Below, piece after piece: positions 1-4,980 of a DNA stretch of 5,981 nt. A model generated the notes under the pieces. That model made no database searches. It saw only the letters and a program-made list of their open reading frames with translations, and was not told the origin of the DNA. The DNA is taken from positions 1 to 5,981 of the forward strand of contig JALUFY010000058.1 in assembly GCA_027051995.1 (NCBI GenBank), in the 5' to 3' direction. The DNA is from Hyphomicrobiales bacterium (lineage in GTDB: Bacteria; Pseudomonadota; Alphaproteobacteria; Rhizobiales; Aestuariivirgaceae). Both the position numbers and the translations under genes were made by a program. Each line of letters opens with the position of its first letter. Positions within the stretch are counted from its first letter, which is position 1.

Positions 1-71
1 GGATTCCCCGCCTTTTCAACAGCTTTTCAAATGTCCCGTCCGGCGGTTTTCCACATCGGGCGCGCAAGGGG
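1..71. other. Left-edge non-coding stretch
   Basis: No gene could be supported here. On the minus strand this is the sequence just downstream of the second TadE-like gene. The only short reading frame, opening at the ATG near 56, stops within about ten codons. The octamer CTTTTCAA occurs twice (12-19 and 23-30), one helical turn apart. No clear terminator hairpin is visible, so minus-strand transcription may continue past the edge. Confidence 0.5.
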
Positions 72-665
72 TCAAGACGTGCAGTCGTCGCACTCCAGGG
101 TATCGGACTGGCGCGGGCGCAGGATGACGGTTTCGTCCAGGTTGAAGGTGCGCTTGCTGATCGCCATGCCGGTCAGCGTTTTCACCTGGACGCAGCCGGT
201 GGTCACGATAACATCGTTGCCATCGGCCATGAGCGGCCGGATCTTCATCTTGAGCTGGGCTTCCGGGATGCCGCTGCCGGCGCAGGTGAAGGTGCCATTG
301 CCATAGTGCCAGATCTTTTTCACCGCGCCGCCGACCAGCCTGTAATCGTCCACGCTGATTTCAAGCATGTCGTCCGGAATGGGATCGAGAATGGGCCGCG
401 AGGCATTGTAGATGCCGTCCATCTGGCTTTCGGTGATCTTGTTCGGAATCTGGGTGATCAGATCGCCAATGGTGTTCGTGGCCAGCGTGATCTTGCGGTT
501 GGCGTAGAACAGGTTGGTGATGTCGATCAGCCCGGCCAGAATGAGCACCATGACCGGCAGGATCATGGCGAATTCTATGGCCGCCACGCCCCGGATGTTC
601 TTGCGGAAGGCCTTCAGGCGCGCAATGCGCGCTTTCCGCGGATATGTCTTGTCTGGCCGTGTCAT
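72..665 (-). CDS. TadE/TadG-like minor pseudopilin of a Tad (Flp) pilus
   Basis: This is a 197-residue TadE/TadG-family protein, a minor pilin-like component made as a prepilin and used in assembling Flp pili at the cell envelope. The N-terminus is basic (K/R-rich, residues 1-25). It is followed by the pseudopilin signature: Gly26, then VAAIEF with the conserved Glu31, and a hydrophobic helix over about residues 31-52. In the family a TadV/CpaA-type peptidase would cleave after Gly26. The rest is a periplasmic domain with four cysteines (128, 158, 192, 195), the last two forming a C-terminal CDDC motif two residues from the end. I chose the ATG at 665 because GGGGAG lies nine bases upstream; an in-frame ATG at 692 has only weak Shine-Dalgarno sequence. 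It lies 85 bp downstream of the other TadE gene on the same strand, probably in one operon. It is too short for a full TadG, which usually carries a von Willebrand domain. Confidence 0.85.
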   Translation of the reverse strand: MTRPDKTYPRKARIARLKAFRKNIRGVAAIEFAMILPVMVLILAGLIDITNLFYANRKITLATNTIGDLITQIPNKITESQMDGIYNASRPILDPIPDDMLEISVDDYRLVGGAVKKIWHYGNGTFTCAGSGIPEAQLKMKIRPLMADGNDVIVTTGCVQVKTLTGMAISKRTFNLDETVILRPRQSDTLECDDCTS

Positions 666-674
666 CCTGTTTGT

Positions 675-680
675 CTCCCC
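675..680 (-). promoter_or_regulatory. Ribosome binding site that decides the second TadE-like start
   Basis: On the minus strand this reads GGGGAG and ends nine bases before the ATG at 665. It lies inside the nine-codon extension that starting at 692 would add, so it favours the shorter protein. Confidence 0.6.
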
Positions 681-750
681 GTTTGTCTTCATGCCTGCCG
701 CGCCGCCGCGCTCCTTGATGCGCCAGCGCCCGCGCCGGTCATGAAAAAAC

Positions 751-1317
751 TCATTTGAAAGGCTCGTTCTGGAAGGCCGCGGCCGTTGAAAGCAGCTTCA
801 CGTCGTCATAGTCGGTCATGCCGGTAATCTTGGCGAAAATCCCGGTCATGTAGTGATAGGGGTAATAGACCCGCACGCCGACGATGGTCTTGGCCGTGCC
901 GATGTCGAATTTCTTGCCGACGCTCGAGCTGAGAACCTTTGTTTTCGTGCCGTCCGGGTTCGTCTTTTCCTCCAGCGCGGGCGGGAACGTGAGGCTGGAG
1001 AAATCCGCGAAGGTGTCCACGTCCACCAGCAGCTTGCTTTTGCAATCCCCGATTTTCAGCACGATTCTGTCGCAGACGGCTTGCTTGAACGCCTCGGCAT
1101 TCATGCCGGCCGCTTGCGCCTGTCCGGTGCGGATCAGGCGTGCTGTGTCAGCCACCGCGTCATCCAGCTGGTAGTTGACCAGCAGCATGGTGCCCGATTC
1201 GAACACGCCGACCAGCAGCAGAAGAAAGGGTGCGGCCAGCATGCCGAATTCAATGGCCGTGGCGCCGTCTTCGTCCTTGCGCAGGCGGACGAGTTTTTTC
1301 ATCAGTCGGGTCATCAT
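751..1317 (-). CDS. tadE: TadE-family pseudopilin
   Basis: This is a 188-residue TadE-like minor pseudopilin for Tad/Flp pilus biogenesis. The prepilin motif is clear: a basic leader (KKLVRLRKDEDG), probable cleavage after Gly18, then ATAIEF with Glu23, followed by a hydrophobic helix (about residues 24-50). Family-typical blocks follow: DTARLIRTGQAQ at 58-69, a CDR...DC pair of cysteines (82 and 92) that could form a disulfide, VGVRVYYPY near 147-154, and the C-terminal AFQNEPFK. The start is one of two adjacent ATGs (1317 or 1314), both in range of GGGAG at 1325-1329. A GTG at 1353 would add 12 residues but is less likely. The gene lies downstream of a terminator at 1485-1509, so it probably has its own promoter in the AT-rich stretch around 1400-1480. 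The second TadE-like gene follows it. I did not try to separate TadE from TadF within the superfamily. Confidence 0.9.
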   Translation of the reverse strand: MMTRLMKKLVRLRKDEDGATAIEFGMLAAPFLLLLVGVFESGTMLLVNYQLDDAVADTARLIRTGQAQAAGMNAEAFKQAVCDRIVLKIGDCKSKLLVDVDTFADFSSLTFPPALEEKTNPDGTKTKVLSSSVGKKFDIGTAKTIVGVRVYYPYHYMTGIFAKITGMTDYDDVKLLSTAAAFQNEPFK

Positions 1318-1484
1318 TGCGTCTCTCCCTTGATGCGGGCCCTTGCCGGCCACCCCCGCCGCCAGGCATGAAGCGGGCGGGATAACGGGCGGGAATGTAA
1401 GGGAAAGATTTTACGGTCCGGCTAATAAATTTGCTTAAATTTTAATGAATTGACGAGTTGTCTTGCATTCCCGGAAATAAGAAA
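1318..1484 (-). promoter_or_regulatory. Upstream region of the tadE pair, AT-rich
   Basis: This interval lies between the terminator of the pil_N gene and the tadE start. Bases 1400-1480 are strikingly AT-rich for this window and include two TTAA motifs three bases apart (1435-1438 and 1442-1445). A promoter for the two minus-strand tadE genes should lie here, because the upstream terminator isolates them. I could not choose a convincing -35/-10 pair; TAAAAT near 1408-1413 (minus strand) is one possible -10. Confidence 0.4.
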
Positions 1485-1509
1485 GCTCCGGAGCGGTCTG
1501 CTCCGGAGC
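1485..1509 (-). terminator. Rho-independent terminator after the pil_N gene
   Basis: Two identical copies of the self-complementary 10-mer GCTCCGGAGC (1485-1494 and 1500-1509) are separated by five bases and form a perfect 10-bp stem. On the minus strand the stem is followed by TTTCTTATTT. The hairpin begins about 26 bases after the pil_N stop codon. It is oriented to end that transcript before the tadE genes. Confidence 0.85.
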
Positions 1510-1535
1510 CCTGTATTCGTCCATGAGGCGGCGGA

Positions 1536-2021
1536 TTACTGATTGATTTGGGCCGCCGTCTTGGCGGCATTGAGCTTCTGGTTGATCTGGCCGGCCAGCG
1601 AGGACATGGCGGCCGGATCGTCGCCCACGTTCAGGGTGCGCTCGCAATCGGGCAGGCACAGATAGGAATAGCGCGCGCCGTTCTTGTAGACCGTCAGCCT
1701 GTTGGCGCTGGTGTTGGCCACGGTCACGGTCAGATTGGCGATCTGCTTGCCGTCCGCGTCCAGAACGATGACGGACGTGCGGCCGAAGCTGCGGCCCTGC
1801 ACGAGGATCTTCTTGTCCAGCACGGAGACGTCCGCATAAACCGGATTGCCCACGACGACGGTCGCCGGCTGCCCCGCAAGGGCGATCAGCTTGCTCTGAT
1901 CGGGCTCAAGACGCAAATCCAGGGCGCGCGCCGCCGGGATGGAAAAGAAAAGCGCAATGCCCATGACGAGCAGCCCGCCCGTCTGGAGCATGTGGCGAAG
2001 GGTATGAAGATGAAGGCGCAT
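1536..2021 (-). CDS. Exported protein with a stand-alone secretin N-terminal (pil_N, CpaC/RcpA-like) domain
   Basis: The predicted 161-residue protein begins with a signal peptide (basic start, hydrophobic core about residues 12-30, likely cleavage after ARA at 31-33), so it should be periplasmic. Residues about 34-104 match the pattern of the pilus-formation N-terminal domain found at the start of CpaC/RcpA secretins: an LDLRLEPDQSK strand, VVVGNPVYADVSVLDKK, and the GRSFGRTSVIVLDADGK block at 76-92. The secretin barrel domain that would normally follow is absent. Instead there is a short tail with YSYLCLPDCE, a CxxxC pair (Cys122, Cys126), ending in a Gln/Asn/Ala-rich helix with QINQ twice. 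The start at 2021 is supported by AGAGGA nine bases upstream and by the signal peptide; a frame open to 2117 has neither. It probably assists Tad pilus or secretin assembly, inferred from the domain and the adjacent tadE and flp genes. It has its own terminator. Confidence 0.8.
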   Translation of the reverse strand: MRLHLHTLRHMLQTGGLLVMGIALFFSIPAARALDLRLEPDQSKLIALAGQPATVVVGNPVYADVSVLDKKILVQGRSFGRTSVIVLDADGKQIANLTVTVANTSANRLTVYKNGARYSYLCLPDCERTLNVGDDPAAMSSLAGQINQKLNAAKTAAQINQ

Positions 2022-2260
2022 GTCTCGGTTTCCTCTGAATGCCTGTGGCCGGGCATGCGGCCCGGACGAAATCCTGAGATACAAGTTGCCAGCATATGGT
2101 GAATTCTTTCTTACCACCGGCGGCTAAAATGTCCGGCGGCCCCGCATGCTTTGCATTGATACATGGCATGCAGTGCGCAAGACGCGGAAAATGTCTCTTG
2201 CCGCCAGGTATCAGGTGCGCGCCGGCCTGAATTGGAGAATAGCCCGGCCGGAAACGGAAA

Positions 2261-2297
2261 GGTCTGATGCTGCATGATTATACGGCGGATGCAGACC
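2261..2297. repeat. Imperfect inverted repeat
   Basis: GGTC (2261-2264) pairs with GACC (2294-2297), and TGCAT (2271-2275) pairs with ATGCA (2289-2293), leaving a six-base bulge on the left arm and a 13-base loop. Alternatively GGTCTG pairs directly with CAGACC at the outer ends. No U-tract follows, so it does not look like a terminator. Confidence 0.45.
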
Positions 2298-2360
2298 GGA
2301 GTAACAGGCTTAACCGACGAGTAACCACGATAGACGGGAATGACGGTGAAAGTATATGTA

Positions 2361-2387
2361 TTGGCAGGATTAAAGAAAAACTATACT
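2361..2387 (+). promoter_or_regulatory. Candidate sigma-70-type promoter upstream of flp (distal)
   Basis: TTGGCA (2361-2366) and TATACT (2382-2387) resemble -35 and -10 elements but are separated by only 15 bases. If used, it would leave an flp leader of about 190 nt. It sits at the beginning of the AT-rich stretch and just downstream of the TAAC repeats. Confidence 0.3.
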
Positions 2388-2407
2388 GAAGAATTAATAA
2401 ATCATTA

Positions 2408-2436
2408 TTCATATAACGCGCGGATCGAAATAAAAT
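2408..2436 (+). promoter_or_regulatory. Candidate sigma-70-type promoter upstream of flp (proximal)
   Basis: TTCATA (2408-2413) and TAAAAT (2431-2436) have an ideal 17-base spacing, with 4/6 and 5/6 matches to the sigma-70 consensus. The -10 lies within the loop of the dyad GCGGAT (2420-2425) / ATCCGC (2437-2442), which could be an operator. It would give a leader of about 140 nt. Confidence 0.35.
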
Positions 2437-2571
2437 ATCCGCCCGTCTTGCGCGTTTACTTCATCTTAAGGGGTGCGGGCTAGGGTTGTCCACGGTTCAG
2501 GGGCGAGCCGCGAACAACAAGAAGCCGGACGCCACGCAAACGAACCAAGTGCTGAAACCAGTGAGTCAATC

Positions 2572-2577
2572 AAGGAG
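2572..2577 (+). promoter_or_regulatory. Strong ribosome binding site of flp
   Basis: AAGGAG lies eight bases before the ATG at 2586. It rules out the in-frame TTG at 2580, which would be only two bases away, and suits a highly expressed pilin. Confidence 0.8.
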
Positions 2578-2585
2578 TATTGAAA

Positions 2586-2762
2586 ATGAACAAGATTGCC
2601 CGTTTCGTGAAAGACGAGTCCGGCGCCACCGCCATCGAGTATGGCCTGATCGCCGCCGCCATCGGCCTGATGCTGATCGCCGTCCTGCCGAGCCTGAAGT
2701 CCGCCCTGAGCACGACCTTCACCGGCGTGACCAACGGCCTGAACAGCTTCAATGGCTCCTAA
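2586..2762 (+). CDS. flp: Flp/Fap-family major pilin subunit
   Basis: This is a 58-residue type IVb Flp prepilin, the major structural subunit of Tad pili, which mediate surface attachment. It has the standard architecture: a short charged leader (MNKIARFVKDESG) with cleavage expected after Gly13, then ATAIEYGLIAAAIG with the hallmark Glu18-Tyr19 pair, one hydrophobic helix (about 17-37), and a short polar tail rich in Ser, Thr and Asn. Length is normal for the family. The ATG is placed by the strong AAGGAG upstream. The gene stands alone on the plus strand, preceded by a long leader and followed by a terminator, so it is likely a monocistronic, abundantly transcribed unit. The prepilin peptidase and export machinery are not in the window. 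The tadE-like genes on the opposite strand nearby belong to the same system by function. Confidence 0.95.
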   Translation: MNKIARFVKDESGATAIEYGLIAAAIGLMLIAVLPSLKSALSTTFTGVTNGLNSFNGS

Positions 2763-2779
2763 TCGGGTCATTTGAAAAA

Positions 2780-2804
2780 CCGCTCCCGCCTTGCGCGGGA
2801 GCGG
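2780..2804 (-). terminator. Rho-independent terminator, best oriented for mscL
   Basis: A perfect 10-bp stem CCGCTCCCGC (2780-2789) / GCGGGAGCGG (2795-2804) has a five-base loop. On the minus strand the stem is followed by TTTTT (complement of 2775-2779), giving a classical terminator about 100 nt after the mscL stop. Read on the plus strand it is followed by CCATTTT, so it may also act weakly for flp. Confidence 0.8.
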
Positions 2805-2813
2805 CCATTTTCA

Positions 2814-2845
2814 CCGCCGGCTCATCATGGGCCGGCGGTTTTTTT
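2814..2845 (+). terminator. Rho-independent terminator of flp
   Basis: The stem CCGCCGGC (2814-2821) / GCCGGCGG (2831-2838) has a nine-base loop and is followed directly by seven T residues (2839-2845). It lies about 50 bases after the flp stop codon. Confidence 0.85.
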
Positions 2846-2904
2846 GTTTGACCGGCTCCGGGAAAACCGGAAGCAGGTCAATGCCATTTTGCGGCATGCC
2901 GCGA

Positions 2905-3330
2905 TTATTTCTTCGCCAGCAGGTCGCGGATTTCCTCCAGCAGCACCTCCTCGCGCGGCGGCGCGGGCGGCTCGGCGGGCGCTTCCTCTTCCTTCTTGCG
3001 CATTTCCTGCGCCTTGTTCAGCGCCTTGACGATCAGGAAGATGACGAAGGCGATGATCAGGAAGTTCACCGTCACTGTGATGAAATTGCCATAGGCCAGC
3101 ACCGCGCCCTGCTTTTTCGCCGCCGCCAGAGTGGTGGCGGTGACGTTGCTGGAGAGCGGAATGAACATGTTGGAAAAATCGATCCCGCCGAAAATGGCGC
3201 CGACAATCGGCATGATGATGTCGTTGACCAGCGATTTTACGATCAGTCCGAAGGCGCCGCCGATGATCACCGCCACGGCGAGATCGACCACGTTCCCCTT
3301 CATGATGAATTTCTTGAATTCCTCGAGCAT
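2905..3330 (-). CDS. mscL: Large-conductance mechanosensitive channel MscL
   Basis: This 141-residue MscL is a homopentameric inner-membrane channel that opens under membrane tension to release solutes during hypo-osmotic shock. The N-terminal amphipathic helix [13 protein letters not shown] leads into the family signature [29 protein letters not shown] (TM1, about 13-41). A periplasmic loop (about 50-75) with [12 protein letters not shown] follows, then TM2 (about 78-102, [20 protein letters not shown]). The cytoplasmic end has a charged RKKEEE segment, a Pro/Ala linker and the conserved helix [15 protein letters not shown]. Length and order match the E. coli protein (136 residues). The ATG at 3330 has AGGGGG five bases upstream. 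The frame stays open to 3492, but that extension does not look like MscL. It converges on flp and diverges from the YcxB-like gene. Confidence 0.97.
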   Translation of the reverse strand: MLEEFKKFIMKGNVVDLAVAVIIGGAFGLIVKSLVNDIIMPIVGAIFGGIDFSNMFIPLSSNVTATTLAAAKKQGAVLAYGNFITVTVNFLIIAFVIFLIVKALNKAQEMRKKEEEAPAEPPAPPREEVLLEEIRDLLAKK

Positions 3331-3481
3331 GAGAGCCCCCTGTCTGTTTGCGTTCCCGGCGCACTGCGCAACCGGATGCGGCATGCTACAATGAGTCGCA
3401 TGCTCTTGGCAAATGCTCCGTTCGCGCGCCGGCAGGGGATTTTGGCTGGACTTGAGCGCCCCTTTGCGGCAAGTCCGGGGC
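3331..3481. promoter_or_regulatory. Divergent promoter region between mscL and the YcxB-like gene
   Basis: This 151-bp region must hold a promoter for each gene. TACAAT at 3387-3392 is a plausible plus-strand -10, without a convincing -35. Two GCATGC palindromes (3381-3386, 3398-3403) flank it. A stem-loop (3448-3476) lies just before the plus-strand start codon. Confidence 0.4.
3448..3476 (+). repeat. Stem-loop next to the YcxB-like start codon
   Basis: GGACTTG (3448-3454) pairs perfectly with CAAGTCC (3470-3476), and an inner CGC (3457-3459) / GCG (3466-3468) pair extends the stem. It ends six bases before the ATG at 3482 and would occupy the position of a normal Shine-Dalgarno sequence. 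Confidence 0.5.
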
Positions 3482-4000
3482 ATGATCCGCATCTCTCATA
3501 CCTTCGATGAAGACGCCTTCATCGCCGCCAACCGCGCCATGTGGGAGCGCCGCCGCATGAGCCCGCGCAACAGGTGGCTGGGATACGCCTTTCTCGCCGC
3601 CCTGCCTGTTGGCCTGTGGCTGTCCCTGGCCAGGGGAATGCACTTTACCTTTCTCGCCATTATCGCCGCCAATCTTCTGCACTGGGTCTTCGACTGGCCG
3701 CTGACCCGCGCCATGGTGCGCCGCCGTTTCGGGGACATGCCCTCCGCCGGCCGGCGCATCAACTGGGAAATCGGCCCGGACAGGCTCAAGGTCGCCTCCG
3801 ATGACGGCTCTGGTGGCGAATTCTCCTGGGAAGACCTCATTGGCGCCTGGGAGGCCTCCACCGGCTTCATCCTCTCCCAGCCGCGCAACGTCACCCATTT
3901 CCTGCCCCGCACCGCCTTTGCCTCGCAAAAGGACCTGGAGCAGGTGCGTCAATGGATCGGCAGGAAGGTGAAGACGGATAAACGGAGCCAGGACGGATAG
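3482..4000 (+). CDS. YcxB-like two-TM membrane protein of unknown function
   Basis: The predicted 172-residue protein starts with a polar segment ([20 protein letters not shown]), followed by two hydrophobic segments at about 33-50 and 54-73. A soluble C-terminal domain follows from about 93: [39 protein letters not shown], then FLPRTAFAS near 140-148. This resembles the YcxB-like domain, a compact beta-rich domain following two TM helices, whose biochemical role is not established. The ATG at 3482 is the family-like start, but only GGGG one base upstream resembles a ribosome site. An in-frame ATG at 3413 would add 23 residues and lacks a good site too, so the N-terminus is uncertain. The stop codon ends one base before the cbbR stop region on the other strand, so the two transcripts must overlap or terminate within each other. 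No function is claimed. Confidence 0.8.
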   Translation: MIRISHTFDEDAFIAANRAMWERRRMSPRNRWLGYAFLAALPVGLWLSLARGMHFTFLAIIAANLLHWVFDWPLTRAMVRRRFGDMPSAGRRINWEIGPDRLKVASDDGSGGEFSWEDLIGAWEASTGFILSQPRNVTHFLPRTAFASQKDLEQVRQWIGRKVKTDKRSQDG

Positions 4001-4001
4001 G

Positions 4002-4934
4002 TCAGGCCAGCAGCCGCGCCCCTTCCGTGGTCAGGAAATCGAGGAAGGTCTGGGCCACCAGCGACAGCCGCTTGCCCTTCAGATGCACGGCGAACCATTT
4101 GCGCCGCAGCGGGAAATGCGCCACGTCCAGCACCGTCAGATCGCCGCTCTTCAGCTCCCGCGAGATATTGTGCAGAGGCAGCACCGAGACGCCGAGCCCG
4201 GCCAGCACCGCCTGCTTGATGGCCTCCGAGGAGCCCAGCTCCATGGTCGGGCGCACCGTCAGCCCGTGTTCGGCGAACAGGTTGTCCACCGCCAGCCGGG
4301 TGCCCGATCCCTGCTCGCGCACCAGAAAGCGCGCCTCGGCCAGCCGCGCCAGCGGCACCCCCTTGCGCCAGCGCAGCGGGTGGCTGGCCGGGGCGGCGAC
4401 GACAAGCTCGTTTTCCAGAAAGGCGTGCGCCTCGACATCCAGCTCGGCCGGCACCCGGCCCATGATGATCAGGTCGTCGGCTCCGGTGCGCAGCCGCTCG
4501 ATGACGCGCGCCCGGTTGGTCACCGAAAACAGCGGCTCCACCTTGGGATGCTCCTTCAGGAACTCCCCCAGCAGGCGGGGCAGAAAGTATTTCGCCGTGG
4601 TCACCCCCGCCAGCCGGAGATTGCCCTTCACCTCGCCCGACATCTCCAGCATGTCGTCTTCCAGCCGCTCCAGCCTGTCGAAGATGTCGCCCGCCGCGTC
4701 CAGCAGCTTCTGCCCTTCCAGGGTCAGCGTCAGCCGCTTTCCGCCGCTTTCGAAAAGCTCCGCCTCCAGGGCCTCGGAGAGTTTCTTCACCTGCATGGAG
4801 ACCGTCGGCTGCGTCAGATGCAGCGATTGCGCCGCCCGCGTGAAGCCCCCCAGCCGCGCCACGGCGGCGAAGATTTGCAGCTGGCGCAAGGTGACGTGGC
4901 GCAGCAGATGTCCGGCGCGGCGGCGGGCTCCCAT
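4002..4934 (-). CDS. cbbR: LysR-type transcriptional regulator CbbR
   Basis: This 310-residue LysR-family regulator should control the Calvin-cycle gene cbbM, transcribed divergently from it. The N-terminal winged helix-turn-helix is clear: LRQLQIFAAVARLGGFTRAAQSLHLTQPTVSMQVKKLSEAL, with the recognition portion about 31-52. A linker helix (about 55-100) follows. The effector domain begins near residue 104 (KGNLRLAGVTTAKYFLPRLLGEF) and includes REQGSGTR (206-213) and ELGSSEAIKQAVLAGLGVSVLP (232-253), both typical of CbbR-like LTTRs. The family senses metabolites such as RuBP or NADPH; which applies here cannot be read from sequence. The ATG at 4934 was chosen because AGAGG lies six bases upstream, whereas a TTG at 4940 would directly abut that site. 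CbbR is favoured over other LysR proteins by context and sequence style together. Autoregulation is likely, since the operator lies in the shared intergenic region. Confidence 0.92.
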   Translation of the reverse strand: MGARRRAGHLLRHVTLRQLQIFAAVARLGGFTRAAQSLHLTQPTVSMQVKKLSEALEAELFESGGKRLTLTLEGQKLLDAAGDIFDRLERLEDDMLEMSGEVKGNLRLAGVTTAKYFLPRLLGEFLKEHPKVEPLFSVTNRARVIERLRTGADDLIIMGRVPAELDVEAHAFLENELVVAAPASHPLRWRKGVPLARLAEARFLVREQGSGTRLAVDNLFAEHGLTVRPTMELGSSEAIKQAVLAGLGVSVLPLHNISRELKSGDLTVLDVAHFPLRRKWFAVHLKGKRLSLVAQTFLDFLTTEGARLLA

Positions 4935-4940
4935 AGACAA

Positions 4941-4945
4941 CCTCT
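4941..4945 (-). promoter_or_regulatory. Ribosome binding site that decides the cbbR start
   Basis: On the minus strand this reads AGAGG, six bases before the ATG at 4934. It excludes the in-frame TTG at 4940, which it would directly touch. Confidence 0.6.
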
Positions 4946-4980
4946 ATGAACAATATCGAGACAATCGATTTTTCTTATAG

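Larger units (their letters stand above)
2022..2585. other. 564-bp regulatory intergenic region between the pil_N gene and flp
   Basis: No protein-coding gene could be supported on either strand. The region must carry the promoter of the minus-strand pil_N gene and that of plus-strand flp. Visible structure: direct repeats CCGGCGGC at 2117-2124 and 2133-2140; GCATGC at 2053, 2144 and 2166; a CCGGCC/GGCCGG dyad at 2222-2251; a bulged dyad at 2261-2297; three TAAC repeats at 2302-2325; an AT-rich segment at 2340-2440; and a GCGGAT/ATCCGC dyad at 2420-2442. It is long for this otherwise compact window, which fits multi-input control of pilin expression or an unannotated small RNA. Neither is shown directly. 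Confidence 0.6.

Noticed and set aside
853..1371. Plus-strand frames over the tadE gene
   Set aside because: The opposite strand carries clear prepilin motifs and TadE blocks; these frames are His/Arg-rich shadows.
1435..1445. CtrA site upstream of tadE (two TTAA motifs)
   Set aside because: The spacing is three bases, not the seven needed for a CtrA box; more likely plain AT-rich promoter sequence.
1548..2102. Plus-strand frame over the pil_N gene
   Set aside because: Shadow of the signal-peptide-bearing minus-strand gene; no ribosome site and no domain pattern.
2222..2251. CCGGCC/GGCCGG dyad as a functional hairpin
   Set aside because: Only six pairs with an 18-base loop, made of short GC words that are common in such DNA.
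2580..2585. TTG start two codons upstream of the flp ATG
   Set aside because: It would lie only two bases from AAGGAG, while the ATG at 2586 has ideal spacing and gives the standard leader length.
3386..3952. Minus-strand frames opposite the YcxB-like gene
   Set aside because: Compositionally biased translations without family features; the plus-strand frame has two TM segments and a recognisable C-terminal domain.
4027..4980. Two long plus-strand frames (317 and 288 codons) and a second minus-strand frame (334 codons) over cbbR
   Set aside because: All overlap the convincing LysR coding frame. Their translations are Arg/Ser-, Gln/His- or Gly/Ala-rich with no recognisable fold.
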